From NCBI GenBank assembly GCA_037903355.1, contig JBAJFE010000014.1, positions 3,782,001-3,846,000 of the forward strand: 64,000 bases of DNA, in the 5' to 3' direction. Positions 48,019-58,504 of the stretch are shown in pieces. The stretch is from Trichuris trichiura. Lineage: Eukaryota; Nematoda; Enoplea; Trichinellida; Trichuridae. The position numbers were made by a program, and so were the translations under genes. Under the pieces are notes generated by a model, which saw nothing but the letters and a program-made list of their open reading frames with translations, did no database searches and was not told where the DNA came from. Position 1 is the first letter of the stretch, and the number at the start of each line of letters is the position of its first letter.

Positions 48019-51000
48019 CTACTGGTGGCGAGAACCGCTACTTCGAAGTCGCGTACTGCGTCTGGGGCACGGCTCGTCAGCCGGGTCGTGCGCTGACGCT
48101 ACTGCGGCATTTGAGGTCGTCGCAGCCGTCCTCGTGGACTTTCTTTCTTCTCCGGAAACTTTGGTCATGGCTTCTGCAGCCGCTGGTGACGTCTCAGCTT
48201 CGGGCGCTCCCATGAGCATGCTTTGCGCTTCTCTATTCGGTTTCGTGTGCGCTTCGTTCATCTCTAGAGCAATCTGTGCATCACCAGCGTTTCTGTTTCC
48301 CGTGTCGCTTTCTGTTGCCACTGGACTTCTTGGCGCAGAGCAGTCCTGGAGATGACACCGTCGGTGACGGCGTCTTCTTGCTGACGGACGGAGCGCTATT
48401 TGGACTTGCTCCCTGCTTTGCTCTGCGTCGAACGATTCTGCATGCCTTGGTTCTTTGACGTTGCTGAATACAATCATCCCGGGGCTCATCGCTTGCCCTG
48501 TAATGGGAGCAATGGGCCCACCGTCGTCATAAGCGTCAGACGACAGATTTGTTGGAGGATTAGGTCCTGAGCCACGTCGCCGGATGTCGCGGACATGGCG
48601 GGGGATCCCGTCAACGTTCACTGCCTGCTCAGAGATCAGTCCGGTGACGGTACCGCTCTCATAACGATCGTCGCATCTTCCTCCACGTGGTTTCACCCAG
48701 ACGGATTCGCCAATCCTATATTGGCAATTAGCATTTTCTTCAGTGGAACTGAATGTCATCTCATTCCGATCCCGCACTGTATATCGATAGATGGCATTGG
48801 CGGGAGCCGTAGCCGGAGTGCGGTCATCTCGCGGCATAAGGTTATATCGATAGACCGCTTCCCGCACTGAGCATCCCGTTCTAGCGGCAATTACCTTAAC
48901 TGTTCGATGACACCGTTCCGTGATACCATTTCCACTGGGTGCGTAGGCACATCTGAAACGGAGACACGTGCCCCACCGTTCTGCTAGCGTGGCAACCTCA
49001 CGGCTCCGAAATGCCGTATCATTATCGGCTAACAGCTCATTTGGAGCACCGCGCTCCAAAAAAATCGACTCTAGCTGATGGGCGATCTCCGCACCGGCGC
49101 GTCGGCAAAGACGGCGCCAGATAGAAAAGCGTGAGGGCCCACAATCAGTTAACGTCAGGTAAAGTTCTCTGCCACAGTGTGCAACATCAATTCCGACCCT
49201 CTGCCACACTGTGGGCACCGCCAGAACCCCATGTCGCCATTTAACTGGAGCTGGGTCTATGGACTGGCAGATGTCGCAGGTGCTTACAACGCGACTAACG
49301 TCACGTTTGGTTATCCTGGGGTCACGGCGGCGGGAGAAGTACAGCGTGCGTCGCACTCCCGGGTGTCCTGAAGTGTGATGTACTTCTGCAATCAGCTGCT
49401 CAAGTGGTGTATCATCGGCTGTAGCGCACACCTCTTCTCCGATGGGCTCCGCGGAAGCCAACCACCGCTTTGGCACCCTGGTTAGACGGTCGGCTTTATT
49501 CTCGGATGATCGAACCAAGGTGACCGTTACTGCCAAGTCGTACTCTTCAATCAGCGCCAGCACTGTTTCTATGCGACGTCTGATAAGCATTTCATTCGCC
49601 GCCTTAGTCCGCAGACGAGCCCGGCCTGACAATGCATCTTCTATCCATCGGTGCACTGTAGCGGAATCAGTCATGAGTTCTATTTCCTTCATCCTCCAGG
49701 CAATCGCAAGGTTGAGCCCCTTAATCACTGCGTCTAATTCTGCCATATTGGTATGGCGCGCCTCATCAGGTCGTAGCCATGCTCCGTCTTCTATTATGGA
49801 GCCACCTACTTCTAATGCAACGCCTAACGCCAACATACTGGCATCAACCCATAACCTGACTTGGCTGCCTGAGACATCCCAGCGACCGCGCACTGGGTCG
49901 TTCTTCTTTAGCTCATTGGCGATCTCGGCAAGGTAGTTCCGCATCCGTTCGTCGCAGATGGGCTCATCCCACCGTGACGTCGCACGGTTGGCTTCTCTCT
50001 TGACGAACGCAGTGGCTATTCGTAGCCAGCTGCTCACTGGATAGTGCCCTATTAATTCGCCACAGTACGCAAACACTGACCGCTTAGTCAGCCTTCTGGG
50101 AGGGTCTCTGATGTCAGTGCCTCTCGTCCACTGAAGCGTGTCACGCTCCCCCCAAACAGCCAAACCCAAAACTCGCGTGCCTTCTGATACCTTTTCTGGG
50201 GATTTACATTCCAGTCCGTACCGGGCGAGATGTTTTCTCACAGCGTGCGCACTGACGATTGACTCGTCAACAAGAATGTCATCGAGATAGGCTGATGTGC
50301 CTTTACTGACGTCAGAAGCAAGAGAGAGCACTAGCCCTACTATGGCTTTCATAATGGTCGGGGCAACATTCAGGCCAAACCCGAGCCGGGTGAGGCAATA
50401 TCTACGCCCTCGAAACATGACGGTTTGGTATGGCCATAGCGATTTCTCGACGCGCACCTGCAGATACGCCTTCTTTAAGTCCAACATTGCGACATGCGCG
50501 CCGCGTTGGCGCCATTCACGGAGCTTTTCAGCACACACGTCGCTCTTTGCTGTGAATGTATCAATGTGGGTGTTTAGCTCTCGGAAATCGAGTACTGGCC
50601 GAACTTTCTCCTTACTGCGTTGCACCACAGCCATGAGTGGTATCAATCCTTTGGCGGGCCCTAGGTCCCGTTCATCGTATGGGATCAGCCATCCATTCCG
50701 TACCCATGTTTCCAATTCCTCTTCGTAAGACGCCTTGACAGAGGAGGCCGGCGGATATTCTTCTATCCTATTGTGCAGGACCTCTGGTGCATTGCCGCCG
50801 GCCCATTTCCATGCGGTCGTCCATGAACGCGTAGCGGGCTCATAAGTTACAATGAAGTCTTTTTCTTCGACGCGGAGTCCCGCTTTCGCGGCTGCGCATA
50901 TCTCTGCAGCGGGTGGATTAAATCGCACATGGCCGTCGCGATCTAGCAATAGTCCTCCGAGGAGTCGTATACCTTGCATACCAAGGATAAGGTCAAAACC

Positions 51001-51303
51001 TAGTGGTTTCTGGTCGCACACTAGTACATCAACAACCACCTCAGAGGCGTCGGCTGTTTCCAGTCTGGCGTGACCTATTCCCACACATTGTAATTCGCCC
51101 CCGCTAATTGACTTCACGCTGACGGGCTGTTTCTTCCATCTTCTGCAGCAAGGGGCGTAGATGACACACCGTGTACATCCACTGTCTACCAGCGTGCGGC
51201 GAAATACCCCATCCACGCGCATCCAGACTATTGGTAGCGCCTCAGTCATCGACGGGAGGAAGCTGGCGCCGAATCTTCCTCCCAGCGCCCGTTTCCCGAG
51301 CAT
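48019..51303 (-). CDS. pol: Pol polyprotein: protease, reverse transcriptase, RNase H, integrase
   Basis: About 1094 residues uninterrupted. Aspartic protease: VDSGCTRCV near residue 35. Reverse transcriptase: RPVLDFRELN, MLDLKKAYLQV (first catalytic Asp), LGFGLNVAPTIM and SAYLDDILVD. RNase H: VRLWVDAS, an Asn-Met-Ala-Glu motif and LMTDSATVHRW. Integrase: HHCC finger (HHTSGHPG ... CDICQS), then IDVAHCG, LADNDTAF and GNGITERCHR, supplying the D,D,E triad. All main active-site residues are present. It overlaps the end of gag in the -1 frame and would be made as a Gag-Pol fusion by frameshifting at 51291-51297. The short Arg/Ser-rich C-terminus follows integrase. Confidence 0.93.
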   Translation of the reverse strand: MLGKRALGGRFGASFLPSMTEALPIVWMRVDGVFRRTLVDSGCTRCVIYAPCCRRWKKQPVSVKSISGGELQCVGIGHARLETADASEVVVDVLVCDQKPLGFDLILGMQGIRLLGGLLLDRDGHVRFNPPAAEICAAAKAGLRVEEKDFIVTYEPATRSWTTAWKWAGGNAPEVLHNRIEEYPPASSVKASYEEELETWVRNGWLIPYDERDLGPAKGLIPLMAVVQRSKEKVRPVLDFRELNTHIDTFTAKSDVCAEKLREWRQRGAHVAMLDLKKAYLQVRVEKSLWPYQTVMFRGRRYCLTRLGFGLNVAPTIMKAIVGLVLSLASDVSKGTSAYLDDILVDESIVSAHAVRKHLARYGLECKSPEKVSEGTRVLGLAVWGERDTLQWTRGTDIRDPPRRLTKRSVFAYCGELIGHYPVSSWLRIATAFVKREANRATSRWDEPICDERMRNYLAEIANELKKNDPVRGRWDVSGSQVRLWVDASMLALGVALEVGGSIIEDGAWLRPDEARHTNMAELDAVIKGLNLAIAWRMKEIELMTDSATVHRWIEDALSGRARLRTKAANEMLIRRRIETVLALIEEYDLAVTVTLVRSSENKADRLTRVPKRWLASAEPIGEEVCATADDTPLEQLIAEVHHTSGHPGVRRTLYFSRRRDPRITKRDVSRVVSTCDICQSIDPAPVKWRHGVLAVPTVWQRVGIDVAHCGRELYLTLTDCGPSRFSIWRRLCRRAGAEIAHQLESIFLERGAPNELLADNDTAFRSREVATLAERWGTCLRFRCAYAPSGNGITERCHRTVKVIAARTGCSVREAVYRYNLMPRDDRTPATAPANAIYRYTVRDRNEMTFSSTEENANCQYRIGESVWVKPRGGRCDDRYESGTVTGLISEQAVNVDGIPRHVRDIRRRGSGPNPPTNLSSDAYDDGGPIAPITGQAMSPGMIVFSNVKEPRHAESFDAEQSREQVQIALRPSARRRRHRRCHLQDCSAPRSPVATESDTGNRNAGDAQIALEMNEAHTKPNREAQSMLMGAPEAETSPAAAEAMTKVSGEERKSTRTAATTSNAAVASAHDPADEPCPRRSTRLRSSGSRHQ

Positions 51304-51975
51304 GGGTTTCCAGCTCTGCTAGCCTTGCGCCGACCTGATCCACGTCCATGTCTCCAAGCCTGACGGTCGTCGTTCCGCTGAGGTCTTCCCGCCTCTCTAT
51401 GTCGTGTGGGGCACTCTCTTGCAAAGTGATTTATCCCCCCGCATGCATAACAACGCCTATCGGTACCTGGGCTCCGTGAGACGGAAGTCGAGTTGCCTGC
51501 CGCGGCGACCAATTCGCTCCATTTACTGCAGCCGGATGGTCCTCGTGCCAGCATCGCCCTGGCGCGTGTCAGAAGTTCGTCCAGCGTGAGGCTTTCCATG
51601 CGGGCCCCGGCCCGCATCGACTCCTGGATTGGCTCTGGTAAGCCGTCTACGAATGCGCTTGCCAGTGCTGTCTCTGATACACCGCCAGCTAGCTGCGCTA
51701 ATCGACGCAGTCCAGCTAAAAAGGCATCCGGCGTTTCGCCATCCCGTAGCCTCCGCACTTTAAATTCTTGGAAAGCCATAAACGGGTCTGGAGCAAAGGC
51801 GGCAAGTAGCCGTTCTTTAACCTTCTCAAGATTGCTCTGCTGTTCAGTCGGCATCTGATCATAAACGTCAAACGCTGCGCCGGTTAACTTCACACCGATT
51901 ACCCGAACCGTGTCTGTCACTCCGCATAACTTACATGTAGACTCTACCTTCCGTAACCATTCTGCCGCCGAAAGG
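51246..51975 (-). CDS. gag: Gag polyprotein with zinc knuckle, start region frameshifted
   Basis: The frame contains a capsid-like region (EWLRKVESTCKLCGVTD, AFDVYDQM, RRLRDGETPDAFLAGLRR, AFVDGLP) and one CCHC knuckle (CYACGGINHFARECP), ending in TGA at 51246-51248. No ATG occurs in this frame between the LTR and the first capsid motifs. The likely start is the ATG at 52031-52033, in another frame, which reads MEQTVAPMNYW ... PEFDG before a stop. One base change near 51975-51990 would account for the break, either a recent mutation or a sequencing error. Gag forms the particle and binds RNA. Confidence 0.85.
51254..51297 (-). promoter_or_regulatory. -1 programmed ribosomal frameshift site
   Basis: On the minus strand the heptamer GGGAAAC (51297-51291) sits in gag phase as G-GGA-AAC, a standard slippery site. 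After a 7-nt spacer comes a 9-bp perfect stem, GGGAGGAAG (51283-51275) with CTTCCTCCC (51262-51254). The spacer's GGCGC can pair with GCGCC in the loop, allowing an alternative H-type pseudoknot. The shift leads exactly into the pol frame. Confidence 0.9.
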
Positions 51976-52051
51976 GACGCCCATCGAACTCCGGGATCAT
52001 CCAGTAGTTCATTGGGGCAACCGTCTGTTCCATAATAAGGCCTCGATAGCT

Positions 52052-52367
52052 TGTACTAAACGCGGTTGACAGACGCACGCAAAAACGGTTGTTAAACAGT
52101 TTATTGTACGGACACGACACGACTCTCCCTCAGCCTTCCGCGGGTGCTCCTTATATACTCCTTATCCTGGCGGGGGCTGAGCGCCACTTCGTGGGCGAGG
52201 TGACATTTGACGGACGTTTCCGGTAACCGCCCTGCGCGTCCTGACAGCTATTTCCTGTGACCACCCTGCGTGTGTCACTATCAAGGTCAGTCCTGCAGGG
52301 ATCGTCGCTTTCACCGCCCGTCGTGCAGGGAGCGGCTTCCGTATTTCCAGTCGCGCCTTTCGTCACA
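52052..52367 (-). repeat. 5' LTR
   Basis: Same sequence as 47681-47996, with TATA box and polyadenylation signal. The following bases (AGCTATCGAGG) do not show an obvious primer-binding site. A TGG 20 bases further in is the nearest candidate. Confidence 0.93.
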
Positions 52368-52372
52368 CATCC

Positions 52373-53640
52373 TCCAAACTTCCTCAGTTCCTCTGCCATT
52401 CTTTGTCTTTGTGTAATAACCAATTTTATCTCCAGTCATTGTTATTCTGGGCGCTCGTGTCGATTTTGCTAAGCTTTTTAAGTTCTAATTTTTCTTCCTG
52501 ACTGCTTCTGCTTTAATAATTTTTCTAGTTGATTTTGGTCATGGCTTTTGCCGCCATAGTAGATATCTGTCGTTTACACAGTACTACTCACAGTATTTTA
52601 CGTACTGTGAACAGATATTACGTAAGATCGGTTAATTAACGTCATTTTACTTTATCGTTCAAGTTACCTATTCTATTGTACATGAGAGAGAGAAAAGGAA
52701 TGAGCGGATGTCCATTAACTTTGGGAGCTAAGCGCTACCACTTTTTCAGCGCCGTAGCTCCCAGAGCATGTTTATTGGAGCAAAATAGAGATTGCCATTC
52801 GTCTTGTTCTGCCCTAACCTAAACCCTATGTCTGGGCTTAAGTTTAGGTAAAGACAGAGCATGCTAACTGCGTAGCGCAATTGAGTCACAGCCAGCTGAG
52901 AATTGGTGCAAGGATGGATGCCTAAGGCCTTGAGAGCTAGTCGAACATGAGCTTTACAAAAGCTCAGCGGGATAGTGGCAAGGATGGATAATGAAAAATC
53001 CGAGCCCGAAAGAAAGTAAAAGTTACGTTTTGTTAGACGCATGGGTCAAGGGGAGGCGCCAAGAGCTCAAAGAATCGTGGATTTCAAAACCAACAGAACA
53101 AAAGTCGTTTAACTGAACGATGATATAAGGACAGTATGACGAACAGAATCGACTCAGGTGTGAAAGGGCAATTGTGCTACAACCCTATAGTAACCTTGTC
53201 TAACCGACAGCAAACCCAATAGGTTATGCGTCAAAGTGGCGGTAGCGGGAAGTCTGCATTCAATCAATCTACTATGTATACTCTGTTCAGGTGCTACTTT
53301 ATTAATCCAATTTTCCAAGGTGTTTTCGCACAGTTGAACTTGCGAAGAATTTCTTGCATAAGCTACCTGCACATCGTTTATTAAACTACTTTTCGCTTGC
53401 ATTAGATGCATTAGAGATAAATTAGAACTTTCTTAATCGTCTTGCCTTAGTTTATTGCGCAATCAGTTTTTACGAATTTGTACCAGGTTTTCGTTAGCAA
53501 GTACTATTCATTCCTTGTTGGCTTTAGCGTTTGACGGGCGCTCAAGGTGCTTATCCGGTTTCCCGCTGTCCTGGGATCGTTGGACGCAATTCCAAATGCA
53601 CTATCAGCGGAAAATAAAATAGCTGTTTTATGCTTTTAGT
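52373..53640. other. No gene recognised
   Basis: Contains a member of the TTAGGC-bearing repeat (reverse orientation near 52808-52860) and short ORFs without domains. Confidence 0.4.
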
Positions 53641-56600
53641 TGTTTGCCGCTTTTGCAATGGGCTCTAGAAGAAGCTTGGGCGCTCCTCCCGACGGTGTGT
53701 GCTCGTCTGCTGTGCTTGGAAAGAGAAGGCTAAGCAAGAAGGAGAAAAGTTCTACCGCATTGCTAGTCGCTTTTGTGGGAAATCGTCCGGTGAAAAGTCT
53801 GGTCACGGTTGAAAACTTCGCTCGTATCCCGGCAGAATGGCAGAAAGAGTTAGTCTCTTTGCTTCCAAAAGTTGATCAAAACGACCCTACTCTGCAGTCA
53901 AAGTTAATAGCATATTTCTATTCTGTGATATAGTTTGATATTTTCAGCATGCCAGCCCTTAATAACGAGTATTTTAGTTACGCCTGCGTTCAGTTCAGCG
54001 ACTGCTTAAAAAACGGTACTATTCTCACATATGGACCTTTATGGTCAGCATTCATCCGTTTGTGTTACAGCTAAAGTGCCGCAGCACCTGAAGCGAGCGA
54101 CAAGAGCACTGCTTGCCGAACGCGTGCCGCAGTCATTGTCAAAAAAGACGTAAGATATTCTTCGAAAGACTGGGTGTCTTTTAATAGGCTTTGGTTGTTT
54201 CGTAGTTGTTCCTCTGGTTCACGGGTTTGGCCTGTTGGATGTATCTGTAAGTAAACTTCAAAATGCCCTACCAACGAATGGATGAGCAAATTGTTAGAGT
54301 TGCTCTAACAATTTGCTCATCCATTCGTTGGTAGGGCCAAACCCGTGAACCAGAGGAACTACTATGTAAGATATTCTTCTTGAAAACAGGATGCTTCGTA
54401 ACGGGCTGTTGTTTCATGATTGTAAGGTCTTCTACGGCCTTTCCCGTTTATTTTGTCTGTGCTGGTATCTGCAATCTCCTCCATCTCACTGACTACGGAA
54501 CTAGAGCGTTCGGAAAGTTTTGAAATTAAAAGTTGAGTGCATTGATACCTGTACAATTTTTCTTAGTAACGGGTCATCCATCCGTTGGTAGAGCAGTTGT
54601 TTTAGTTTAATTACAGATAACAGCACAGACGAAATAAACAGGAAAAGCCGTAGAAGACCTTACTACCATAAGATATTCTTCACCTTTTTAAGATAAATGG
54701 TAGCTGCTTTTCTCCTTTATAATTTCTCTGTATCCACGAATGTTTGCTTTCCCAAGAGTGCTGAATGGCCTTTGACTTTTGGCTACGCAGTTATCGTGAC
54801 ATGTTAAACAGAGTATTAGCATACTATGCTGACTTGAAAGAAGTATACGCGTCTCCGATTGTAGTTCCAATTCCTAGCAAATGGCGTTGAGTTCTGTTTT
54901 TTTCGCATAAGTTAACATTCAGTTGTAGTGTTCTATAAGAAATTGAGACTGTACTCTCCTTACTGGCCGGTGGTGTAGCCCTTACCTTTCCTCCTTCGGA
55001 TCATTAGCTAGATTTCTTGCATCTGCGTTCTTACAGCAAGCCACCTGACGACGTCAAGAGTGTTAGCGACTGTACGTTTTACCGCTCTTCGTCGTGACAT
55101 TTTGACTTTAGGTAATCCTCCCTAACTGGAGTTTTGCTTTCTGCCAAAGAGTTTAGATAAATTTGCAAGTCGGTGTCATGTCTGGTTGCCGCGGTCTCTA
55201 TAGACAGTTTCTTTAAATGGCCTTTAATCAGAGCTTTCTTCAAATCTACAAATGCATCTGTTGGTCTGCGACCTCATCAAACTTAAAGACAAACTGCAAG
55301 ACGTTTAATACACGTTTAGGCTGCGTCTTGTTTTTTGAATAGACTTACCGTAGAAGAAAAAAAAAGCAAAACATCCAGCGCTGGAGTAGCTGAAAACATA
55401 GTTAACAGCAAATCAGTATGTACCTTTTAAGAGTATGCCCAATGAGAAGGCAGAAGTGAACTTTGTTCAGTCTTGGAGCGTATGTGCTCATCTGTCAAAG
55501 AGGAAAACTAAAACTGCTTTAGGTCTCAAGGAAGATACTTCATTCGAAAGAACGCTGAACTAGTGTGAGCCACAATAGCCCACAGTTGTGAAACATTTTG
55601 TGGTAGATCTAAGAGAAGGAGCATTCAGCAACATAGATGTTTTTGTTACTCCAGAAAGGTTTAGGAGACGATGACGTCGGCGTTTAAGGAGGAAAAGGAA
55701 ATATGAATACGGTGGCAGCATTTTTCCCAGCGCAATGCCCACACTGACATGAAAAAGCAATCTTATCGTCTTCTCAACCTCGTCGAAAGGCGCATCGCGA
55801 ATTTTTTCATTCTGATGACTCGCGTTATGAGCTCTACTCTGCTGTTATTGCAACCAGAAACTTGCGACATGCTTTCTACACCACGCGCCAATGACGTCGA
55901 GCAAACTGATACGGTTAGAGTTCTACATTAGGAATAGAGAGAATAGGAAGATGGATCACGCGTTCTATGCCATATGCATAACGTTGACCTTGAAAATGTG
56001 ATATCTTGGTACGGGACTATATGTTTTTTCTCTTTTTCTTCTTCTACTCCGTAACTATAAGTTTTCATAACGAAGTGCCTTTTTTACGGAATAAATGTCC
56101 CGTTATACGTAAAAATAACTTTAATCTCTGGAGCTTTCGGGTCAGTCGTGACCCCTCTTCAGCGGTTATAAGTTCCAGAACTTTTTAAAATGAGATTTTC
56201 AGGGAGGGGATAGTTCTTGGGGTTCAGCAAAGTGTTTGCCTGCTTCCATCCTGGCAAAGCTATAATCAACGTTCTAATATTATCTTTCAAGATAATTAAA
56301 CCTCATAGAATCGTTGCCCCAGTGAAAGTTCTCAAAGTGCGCCGAGAAAATCTTGGCTAAGATGAGAGATTTTGAGAGGGGAAGCTGTTTCGAAGTCAGA
56401 AACGTCTATCTTCTTTTCGTAGTGAAGGGCATCTTTTTATCTGATCCTGTTAACGGCGTTTGCCGTTTATAGTTAGCGCTCGTCGGTACATAAACAGAAC
56501 GAATGCTCTGCTAACGTCTTCATCAGCGTGGCACATGATGACCTTCGTAATGCACGATTCTAAAGATGAGATAGGTTCTGGTCCCGAAAGCATCGTGTTC

Positions 56601-57298
56601 ATTTTTTAACCTTAATTAAAACGTTCAACAGGGCACGTGCTATACCTGCATTAGTAATGTTCGATACAAAAGTTTCACGCAGAAAGGATTAAAACGCAGT
56701 TTTTACAACTGTCTGATTTGGCCTTCAGCATTTGAATCAAATAGTACAGTCGCTTTTCATTGTTCGATTGTATCTCGTTATTCGGAGGAATTCTTTCGGG
56801 CATTTCGAGTTCGGTTGCCACCAGACTCCAGCGGATAACTGGAGAGAAAATTCTCTTTTGATTGAAAGGTTACTTTTCAGACCTTCCAAGCAGAATTCAC
56901 GCTCAGGTAGCCAAACTTCTTCAAAGGGCAACCACCGTGTGCTAAAGAATACTAAGCCAACGAGGCCGGTCCGCAAAAACAACAACAGCAGTTCACAACG
57001 GCCCTTTAAAGTCAAGACAAATTCCAGCCAAGGCTCATTGACACGACGGTCTCAATCTCGTCAGAAGAAACCGATTGGCTACTTGTCGCAGTATGATGAA
57101 GCAACGAACACTGGCATAAAGCAGTGCTTCGTTGAATTGCAGCCACTGCCCAGAATGTTAATTAATTTAGTTGATAAAAAGCTCGCAATCGTGGTCGACG
57201 GTAAGAAAGTACACTGGCGGACATGGAGGCCCCAAGAAGTCGTTGGCTCATCTCGCTATAGTTCTACTGCTGTCATAGAAAGGAGGTCAACTATCTAG
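53641..57298 (+). CDS. Possible DEUBAD/ASXH-like chromatin protein (tentative exons)
   Basis: An exon at 53641-53924, after acceptor TATGCTTTTAG, encodes a basic stretch, then TVENFARIPAEWQKELVSLL followed by PKVDQ. This resembles the DEUBAD/ASXH domain (typical form: F..LP..YQ..LL.LLPEVD), which binds BAP1/UCH-type deubiquitinases in Asx/ASXL proteins. A match to the following EFF motif occurs at 56788-56813 (EFFRAFRVR). It is joined by a GTTGCC donor and TTTTCAG acceptor to 56881-57298, a long Ser/Arg/Asn-rich then conserved-looking exon (GYLSQYDEATNTGIKQCF) ending in TAG. The EFF exon is only 26 nt and the first intron would be 2.9 kb full of palindromes, so the model is uncertain. Each exon may belong to separate genes. 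Confidence 0.4.
54208..54361. repeat. Perfect palindrome nested in a longer inverted repeat
   Basis: Arms of 35 bp (54265-54299 and 54303-54337) are exact reverse complements around a 3-nt centre. Outside them TTCCTCTGGTTCACGGGTTT (from 54209) pairs with AAACCCGTGAACCAGAGGAA (ending 54359). A TAAGATATTCTTC word occurs at about 54149, 54367 and 54666, marking related units. Confidence 0.9.
54422..54662. repeat. Second inverted repeat with 42-bp arms
   Basis: TAAGGTCTTCTACGGCCTTT at 54422 onward pairs with AAAAGCCGTAGAAGACCTTA ending at 54662, each arm about 42 bp with a few mismatches and a spacer of about 157 bp. It follows the palindrome directly and shares the TAACGGG...TTTCATG lead-in with 59320-59450. 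Confidence 0.8.
55985..56190 (-). repeat. Penelope terminal repeat, isolated
   Basis: Shares TTGGTACGGGAC, TTTCATAA, TTTACGGAATAA, GTCCCGTT and GAGCTTTCGGGTC in the same order as the right end of the 41371-44534 element. The ribozyme-like core (56127-56165) has CTGAAGA instead of CTGATGA. Confidence 0.65.
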
Positions 57299-58033
57299 TG
57301 CTAATGAGTAGTGTTCTTTCGTTACATCTCCATCCGCAAGGATAACAGTCGCTTCTTGAGTAACAAATTAACGATTTTTGAACCTTCTTTATGTTGAAAA
57401 ATTTTGCACGATGATCTTTATGCTTTAAATAAATCGTATGCCTAATTTGGCCAACCAAACCCCTTCTGTCGCTCTGGATACAAATGATTAATTCACGTGA
57501 AAAGCATACTACCACCTCTTGTAGGATGTAACCGTGTTATTTCTGGGTACGTAAGGTTAAAATGATTATTGCGCAGCTGAGGGTGATTCTGTTGAACTTC
57601 GCAGGAAGAACCGATGCACTTTATCCGTTGTACGGCTTGAATAGACCAAAAGGCATTTGTTCGACCAAAGAGACTTTCTCTCAAAGAAGTGACGACTAGT
57701 TATTTCCCATTAAGAAGTAATACCTGGAGACTGGTCTCTAATTTCCATTTCTTTACTTGCAGGTTGTCGATGATACAATAACAGAACGTATAGCTTTATA
57801 TTCGCGCCGCTGGTTACCGGGAATATATTACTTCGAAGTGGCTCTATTCCCACTTTTTCTGTACAAGTAATCAGGAAGCAAAGCCTGAAAGTAGATTACG
57901 TACAACTTATTCATAATATTAGCAAAACTGAAAAATAATGAGAGCGTGAATGACACTGGCTAAATGGCTTTTCCTGTTGTTTCGTCGATGCGAAGTAAAA
58001 GTAATAAATTGATCGTACGCGAACGATTGCGCG
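57299..58033. other. No gene recognised
   Basis: Short ORFs only, no domain seen. Confidence 0.4.
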
Positions 58034-58068
58034 AAGCTTTCGGGACTGACGTTGTCTCGTCGTCAACG
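58034..58068 (-). ncRNA. Diverged ribozyme-like core
   Basis: On the minus strand TTGACGAC, GAGAC/GTCCC-type stem and CGAAAGCTTCG, a degenerate version of the Penelope-terminus motif. Likely inactive. Confidence 0.35.
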
Positions 58069-58254
58069 TGATGGTAAGACCCCTTGCAAAAGACGACGAA
58101 GCAACGTTAGGAGGAACAGTGGCTTTAGAACTGTCGGAACTTGCGTCGCGGAGCCCTGTTCTATCTTGATAACGCATCAACCCATTCATCAAAGGATGTG
58201 AGGTTGACTCTACGTAAATTTTGCTGCGATGTTAATACACATCCATCCTACAGG

Positions 58255-58502
58255 TTAGGTCTTGCTCCCTAAGTCTTCTTTCTCTTCCCAAAACTAAAAA
58301 AGCCTATGAAGGGAATGGGCTTTGAGACGGAACACGCCGTGTCGATTTAGTCCAATTGGCAACCCTCACAATTCTACAAAGAAAGGCTGCAGAGGTTCAG
58401 AAGTATTCAGAAGTTGATGGCAGATTTAATGGAAGATAATTCCGATGCCATTATAAATAAACTTTTTACTCAGTTTTTCCGAAAACCTTTCGAACATCCT
58501 GG
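58255..58502 (+). pseudogene. Mariner 3' end remnant
   Basis: Contains decayed C-terminal transposase sequence (LFPKLKKPMKG, RRFRSIQKLMAD-like) in the same order as 38020-38196. It ends in the terminal repeat CGAAAACCTTTCGAACATCC, closed by TA at 58503-58504. The rest of the element is absent. Confidence 0.75.
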
Positions 58503-58504
58503 TA

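Larger units (their letters stand above)
47681..52367 (-). mobile_element. LTR retrotransposon, Ty3/gypsy-like, nearly intact (4687 bp)
   Basis: Two 316-bp LTRs enclose gag and pol on the minus strand. The flanks CATCC (47676-47680 and 52368-52372) are a 5-bp target duplication. The LTRs read as identical, which implies recent insertion. Order gag, protease, reverse transcriptase, RNase H, integrase is that of Ty3/gypsy. The clade was not assigned. The only visible damage is near the start of gag. Confidence 0.95.

Noticed and set aside
47780..48019. 79-codon minus-strand ORF at the 3' LTR, repeated at 52151-52423
   Set aside because: It is LTR sequence read as protein. Both copies owe their similarity to the repeat.
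49442..49936. Plus-strand ORFs of 60-164 codons within pol (48134-51858)
   Set aside because: Antisense shadows of the GC-rich pol and gag frames.
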